From Siderastrea radians (Eukaryota > Cnidaria > Anthozoa > Scleractinia > Rhizangiidae): a stretch of 64,000 nucleotides of DNA. A program made the position numbers and the translations under genes. Below the pieces are notes generated by a model that saw only the letters and a program-made list of their open reading frames with translations, made no database searches and was not told the origin of the DNA. The stretch spans positions 1,488,001 through 1,552,000 of the forward strand of contig OZ024896.1 of the NCBI GenBank assembly GCA_964017195.1. The letters are read 5' to 3'. Positions 60,014-64,000 of the stretch are shown one piece after another (positions within the stretch are counted from its first letter, which is position 1; each line of letters opens with the position of its first letter).

Positions 60014-60184
60014 TGTCTTGTTTTTGTTATTGTACTAACAATCGAAAATGATTCGATTGCGCAAAAAGCATCCTTTTTGCTTTACGTTTGGGTAAAACTA
60101 TATTTTATTGCTTTTGTTGGTCATCGACTTTATTTAAATTGGTGGCTCCTAAAAGAGCCGTTGTATGTAGTTATGCTGAAGGTT

Positions 60185-60817
60185 TCAAGCTTGCGACTGT
60201 AGCCATTGATAAAACAAATGAGTTTCTTGTTTGGGACAGTGGTGGGTAGGTTTCGCATGACGACCGCAGGTTGGTCGTACATCAAACCCCATGGCGATGA
60301 TTTTCTCGACTTTCGGGCATCCAAAGTCTTCCAAGTTGACACAAGGAATCCTGAGCTCGTTGAGGAGATCCTTTTCTAAATGGCCTCCCTTGTAAGCGAC
60401 CATGTTTCGCTGCGCTGTTCTGGAACGCTGATAGTTTAAGTCGATCAAGGGTTTGATCATATGCTGAGGTAAAGCTTTTTCTTGCTGGGTTGATTCAAAG
60501 CGTAAGCCGTGAATATGATGGTAGACATAGTTGACCGTTTTACAATCTCTCTTTTCTAAGGAGACGTAAGGCAACTGGTTTTCCAAAAACCAGCTGAAAC
60601 TTCCGTGCAGTACACTGTAAAGGCCTAGTTCTCTGACAATATACGGATGGTGGTTGACTTGATAACCGTCGAAATCAACAAACATACAAATTTGTTCCAT
60701 GGTGTCTTCGATCAGAGTTAATTGAGTTTTACCGTCAAACCCCGAGCATATAAAGTCTTGTTGGACTTTGTCGGAACATGTCGAAAATAAGCCGTTGACG
60801 ACACAATACACATTCAT
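60185..60817 (-). CDS. DEDDh-exonuclease-like protein, copy 1
   Basis: 210 codons if read from 60817. The likely start is Met40 (60700), which aligns with the start of the neighbouring paralogue. Motifs: FVDFDG at 46-51 (place of the first acidic pair), VRELG at 61-65, VAYKGGHLEKD at 140-150, GCPK at 166-169 and HCPKQE at 193-198. The spacing D-x-D/E, then D, then H-x4-E resembles the DnaQ/RNase T-type DEDDh fold, suggesting a 3'-5' exonuclease. This is motif inference; I know of no named family. It has an open frame, lies tail-to-tail with the tRNA side, and is followed in tandem by a damaged copy. Confidence 0.6.
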   Translation of the reverse strand: MNVYCVVNGLFSTCSDKVQQDFICSGFDGKTQLTLIEDTMEQICMFVDFDGYQVNHHPYIVRELGLYSVLHGSFSWFLENQLPYVSLEKRDCKTVNYVYHHIHGLRFESTQQEKALPQHMIKPLIDLNYQRSRTAQRNMVAYKGGHLEKDLLNELRIPCVNLEDFGCPKVEKIIAMGFDVRPTCGRHAKPTHHCPKQETHLFYQWLQSQA

Positions 60818-60913
60818 CTTGTTTTGTAGAGAAATTTTATTGCGCGTTTGGTGATCAAAGCGGTCCGTTTATAGAAAGAAAAAAGTTTTAGTCCTTTAAT
60901 TTCTTTTAGCGAG

Positions 60914-61449
60914 TTAAAAACTTATTTCTTTCAGTTTATTTTGTAACCAGTTAAAAAATAAATAGGTTTCTTGCTTGGGGCAATGCACCATCTTGAAAAG
61001 TTGTTCTTTATGAAGTCCGCATGATTTTCCATGAAGTTCGGTCCTACTCCAGAGTGAATCGGCTTTCGGACAACCATAATCTTCTAAATTAACGGACGGT
61101 AATCCCATCTTGTCAAGTAAATCTTTTTCTAAATGACCACCTTTGTAAGCGACTAATCCGCCGCGGTACAGTGCGTGAATGATGGCCTCTAGATCTCTTT
61201 GCGGTAACGCGGCTTCTTTGTAGCTGGCTTCGAAGCGTAATCCATGCACGTGGCGGTAAACTTAATTAACGTCCGTCGATCTTTATAATTTAAATCTTTG
61301 TAGCGCAAGCGAGAATAAAAATGTTGGCTATCATTTTCGCCTTTGATCGTGCACCATCCTAATTCTCGAACTAAAAAACCACTGGAAAGATGTAACCCTT
61401 CGAGATCGATAATCAACGTGATCTGATCCATGACTGAAGTTTTATTCAA
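60914..61449 (-). pseudogene. DEDDh-exonuclease-like protein, copy 2 (frameshifted)
   Basis: A paralogue of the previous gene in the same orientation, 96 bp upstream. The first frame (61449-61265) has LIIDLEGLHL, keeping the D-x-E pair, and VRELGW. After a frameshift and a TAA near 61262-61275 the second frame gives HGLRFEASYKEAALPQ, VAYKGGHLEKDLLDKM, NLEDYGCPK and HCPKQETYLFFNWL. All motif residues are present, but the frame is broken. Confidence 0.65.
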
Positions 61450-61521
61450 ACAACGGTACTTTTAATCTATATGATAATCAGGCGGATATGTCTCAACACG
61501 CCCGCTACACTCAGTCAACGT

Positions 61522-61637
61522 CACAATACGACTGCGTCCAATTCGCGTCACAATACGACTGCGCCCAATTCGCGTCACAATACGACTGCGCCCAATTCAC
61601 GTCACAATACGACTGCGCCCAATTCACGTCACAATAC
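61522..61637. repeat. 27-bp tandem repeat, about 4.3 copies
   Basis: The unit cacaatacgactgcgcccaa plus 7 bases starts at 61522 and recurs every 27 bp with c/t and g/a variants. Being a multiple of three it gives repeated nonapeptides in both strands' open frames, which are probably not genes. Confidence 0.9.
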
Positions 61638-61670
61638 AGAAAGTGTGCATGCGCGCTAGCGCAGCTAGTT

Positions 61671-61680
61671 ATTATAAAAA
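61671..61680 (+). promoter_or_regulatory. TATA-box-like element
   Basis: attataaaaa, 35 bp after the last repeat unit, oriented toward the polymerase gene. Candidate core promoter only. Confidence 0.35.
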
Positions 61681-62125
61681 CGCGACTCGAGTCCGTCATT
61701 TCATCTCAAACTCTTAGTCAAGACAAACCTCTACTGGACACAAGCTCGAAGCCAAGTTTAAAAGTTGTGAAAAAGCTAGAAGACAAGACAATGATGCTCA
61801 ACAGCCTCGCAATAGGACCTGAAACGTAAGTATCCTTTTACACTGTATTCTAGACAAATCCATTTGGCTTCAAGTGTTTTCTTTAAAAGATAACGAGAAA
61901 GAGGACACGTGTGTTCGTTGCAAAGACAACATTCGCCTAAAGTTTAAGGTGACAGCCTACTTTGCTTGTTTGCCTGAAAACGTGAAGCGTGTTCGTCTTT
62001 ATCAACAACAGTCACTAAAAACTCAGATCGTTTGCTTTTCTTAGAAAGAACACGTATTTCTAAAGTGTCTTTAAGTAAGTAAAACGGGTACAAGTTTTAT
62101 TCCCTCACATGAGGAGGGCAAACTA

Positions 62126-62226
62126 AACCAAAACAAACTTTGCGGACTCTGAGGAAACAACCAAAACAAACTTTGCGGACCCTCAGGAAACAACCAAAAC
62201 AAACTTTGCGGACCCTCAGGAAACAT
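62126..62226. repeat. 33-bp tandem repeat, three copies
   Basis: The unit aaccaaaacaaactttgcgg plus 13 bases (ctcaggaaac end) occurs three times. A single related motif, gcggactctgaggaaacataaac, lies at 59774-59797 on the other side of the exonuclease-like genes. Confidence 0.85.
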
Positions 62227-62339
62227 AAGCAAAGTTTTAATCTCTCGCTTTAAAAAATTTATAGTCGTTCGAAACATAAACAAACTTGACAAACCAATTT
62301 TACTTTTCAAAACTTATACCCGTTTTTCCTTAACTTAGT

Positions 62340-63353
62340 ATGTTGGACCAAGATTTAATTCAGTCAATGGAGATCTTCGAAGACGATCAGGAATGAGTGG
62401 ATGCCTTGGAGGCAGTCGAAACTGAACGATTTGTGGCAAACGCTGAAACATTTTTTCAAGCTCGAGAAAATCATCGAGAATTTCAGCGTCGGGTCATCGA
62501 ACAGCAAGGAGGAGAAATCAACCAGGATCAACCAGGACGGTTTGTGTTCGACCTTCAACCACTCAGCCGAGACCAGAACAGATGCTATGGCATCCTGGAG
62601 CGACGATATGCAGCCAATCTTCGTCAAGAAGGAAACGTGATAGACCACATCGCGCCGGCCCTTCGTGACGGTCTACAGCAAGCGGTTCAGCAACTTATTG
62701 ACGAGCGCGAAGTACCGGATAACCATAGAGTTTACTTTGACCTGTTTAGCGACCGATTACGAGATCGAACCTACCGTGCCAATGGTTTGGTAGCGGGCAA
62801 CTGGAGAAATTCAACACGGATGGTAGATGAGATTTTTAACAATCTGCAAGCAGCCCTGAACTCTAACAAGTGGTTCGAAATGAACGACACGTTTAGACTA
62901 GAAGTTACGACGATTGCCCCTAGAGTAGTACGTGGAACTGGCAAACCTCGCCGTAAGAAAATAGGCTACCTTGGAGCCGAAGATTTCCCACTAAAGAACA
63001 AAAGCGTCATCAAAATCGTGAATCCAAAAGACAAGATGTGCACGCCCCGTGCCATTGTTGCCGCGAAAGCTGCTGTCGACTTTCCCTCCGGGCAGGGAAC
63101 TAGAAGACTTCTAACAAAGACTGAACGTGGAATCAGCGACCGTCCTCAACAACAGGCCGCCTATCGTTTAACAAGACTAGCGGGTGTTCCCGAAGATTGC
63201 GAAGTTGGTCCAGAAGAACTTAAGAAGTTTCAACAGGTATTACCTGATCATCGGATCATCTGCGTGTATGTAGGAAGAAACTCTGAAGCCGGCAGACACA
63301 GAGGAAAAGAAACGACAGTTCTTGGAAGATTTCAAACAAAGAGAAGGTATTGA
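62340..63353 (+). pseudogene. Virus-like family B DNA polymerase, N-terminal part
   Basis: A frame opens with ATG at 62340 and meets TGA at 62394-62396; the same frame is then open to 63353. It has a charged N-terminal domain. Around 63025-63075 is the block IVNPKDKMCTPRAIVAAKAA, and near 63220 FQQVLPDHRI; I recall this pairing from the N-terminal region of polymerases in animal Polinton/adintovirus-like elements. The exonuclease and fingers that should follow are missing. At about 63275-63283 the sequence jumps, out of frame, to the polymerase palm. The last ~25 codons of this frame are read-through in the wrong frame. Confidence 0.65.
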
Positions 63354-64000
63354 CCTGGACTATGCGGAATTGGAGAAAGGTGGCAACAATGGACTGCGAG
63401 CCCTGGCAAAGTTGATGCTCAACAGCATGTGGGGGAAGTTCGGGCAGAGAACCAACAAAACCCAGGTCGCCCACTTTACTTCCCCGGACGAATTTCATAA
63501 TTTTATTCAAAGTGACCGGTATAACATTCAGAAATTTCAAACTTACCCACACAACGAGGACATTCTGGATGTATTCTATACGCATAAAGAGAACGATGTA
63601 GAAATAAACGGCAGAACCAATATCTTCATAGCGGCCTTTACCACCTGCTTGGCACGCCTGATGCTCTACAACGAATTAAGCAAAGCTGGAAAACAGGTAC
63701 TCTATTATGACCCGGACAGTATCGTGATGCTGATTGATGACAATGACCCTACTCACTACGTCCCCATCACTGGTGATTATCTCAGTGATTTTACCGACGA
63801 GCTCCTCGACAAAAAGACCGGTATTTCTCATCCCATTGACGAATTTGTATCGGCGGGGCCCAAAAACTACGGCTACCACCAAGTCAACCAAAAAACGGAG
63901 TGTAAAGTGAAGGGTTTCAGCTTGAACACCGAAGGCAGCCAATATCTTAACTACACAGTGATGCGGGACAACGTGCTGAACGAAATCAACGATCCACTGG
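63283..64000 (+). pseudogene. Virus-like family B DNA polymerase, palm domain (runs off window)
   Basis: A frame different from the N-terminal part, open to the window edge (about 239 codons). Motif B is LAKLMLNSMWGKFGQR (about 63400-63450), followed by NIFIAAFTTCLARLMLYNEL. Motif C is YYDPDS (DPDS at 63709-63720), where family members usually have DTDS; both metal-binding aspartates remain. VSAGPKNYGY and CKVKGFSLN follow. This is the palm/thumb of a protein-primed-type polymerase. The gene lacks several hundred residues between this and the N-terminal part, so replication activity is not expected. Confidence 0.75.

Larger units (their letters stand above)
61450..62339. promoter_or_regulatory. 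Divergent control region with repeats
   Basis: It separates the minus-strand exonuclease-like genes from the plus-strand polymerase. It holds a 27-bp tandem array, a TATA-like box at 61673-61680 (tataaaaa), a possible splice donor (ACGTAAGT, about 61828) and acceptor (tttgcttttcttag, about 62043), and a 33-bp tandem array. A divergent promoter is inferred from layout. Confidence 0.4.

Noticed and set aside
61488..61829. 113-codon frame with repeated SQYDCAQFA nonapeptides
   Set aside because: The 27-bp array keeps frames open on both strands by arithmetic; there is no other coding signal and the position suits a control region.

Overview
This window looks like animal nuclear DNA, most probably from an anthozoan cnidarian such as a coral. 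It is AT-rich and intron-bearing, with no dense intact genes and a very high load of mobile DNA: several kinds of non-LTR retrotransposon, Penelope-like elements, a tRNA-derived fold-back SINE, many short inverted-repeat (MITE-like) elements, a BEL/Pao scrap and remnants of virus-like DNA elements. No complete, undamaged host protein gene is visible. The species call is inferred from the repeat families and the style of the receptor remnant, not from a marker gene.

Layout. At 0-9 kb there is a LINE reverse-transcriptase scrap, several MITEs, a broken rhodopsin-type receptor (3.6-4.1 kb), a fold-back SINE (5.1-5.4 kb) and a tRNA-like pseudogene. At 9.1-9.36 kb a Penelope-type tail carries two hammerhead-like motifs. 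At 9.4-13.3 kb on the minus strand lie recognisable exons of the nucleolar U3-processome protein HEATR1/UTP10, with good splice signals but stops, frameshifts and missing exons. Further unidentified candidate exons run to 16.4 kb. At 13.5-14.15 kb a 92-bp satellite (7 units) appears to derive from a MITE end.

At 21.4-27.4 kb there is a nearly full-length Tx1/L1-type LINE (ORF1, endonuclease, reverse transcriptase, zinc knuckle, poly-A). It is broken by a SINE insertion with exact target duplications, by a 46-bp tandem duplication and by frameshifts. The 27-41 kb stretch is mostly unassigned, with Penelope and LINE scraps, MITEs and a few candidate exons. At 41.2-43.7 kb a repeat carries a 1.8-kb inverted-repeat element, and the same repeat at 58.6-59.4 kb lacks it, giving an internal empty site. 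At 44.9-48.7 kb a block of about 1.5 kb carrying small virus-like genes is tandemly repeated.

At 48.7-56.9 kb a minus-strand jockey/CR1-like LINE with a 2A-like motif is split by a 4572-bp element. That element has inverted arms of about 1.65 kb and TTAA target duplications. At 57.0-57.8 kb another virus-like block abuts a BEL/Pao integrase scrap. At 59.5-60.0 kb there are tandem repeats and an initiator tRNA-Met. The last 4 kb hold the most interesting block. Two tandem genes with a DEDDh-exonuclease-like motif pattern lie on the minus strand, divergent from an internally deleted protein-primed-type family B DNA polymerase on the plus strand. A repeat-rich, TATA-bearing control region separates them. 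This resembles an integrated, decayed Polinton/adintovirus-like element running off the window edge.
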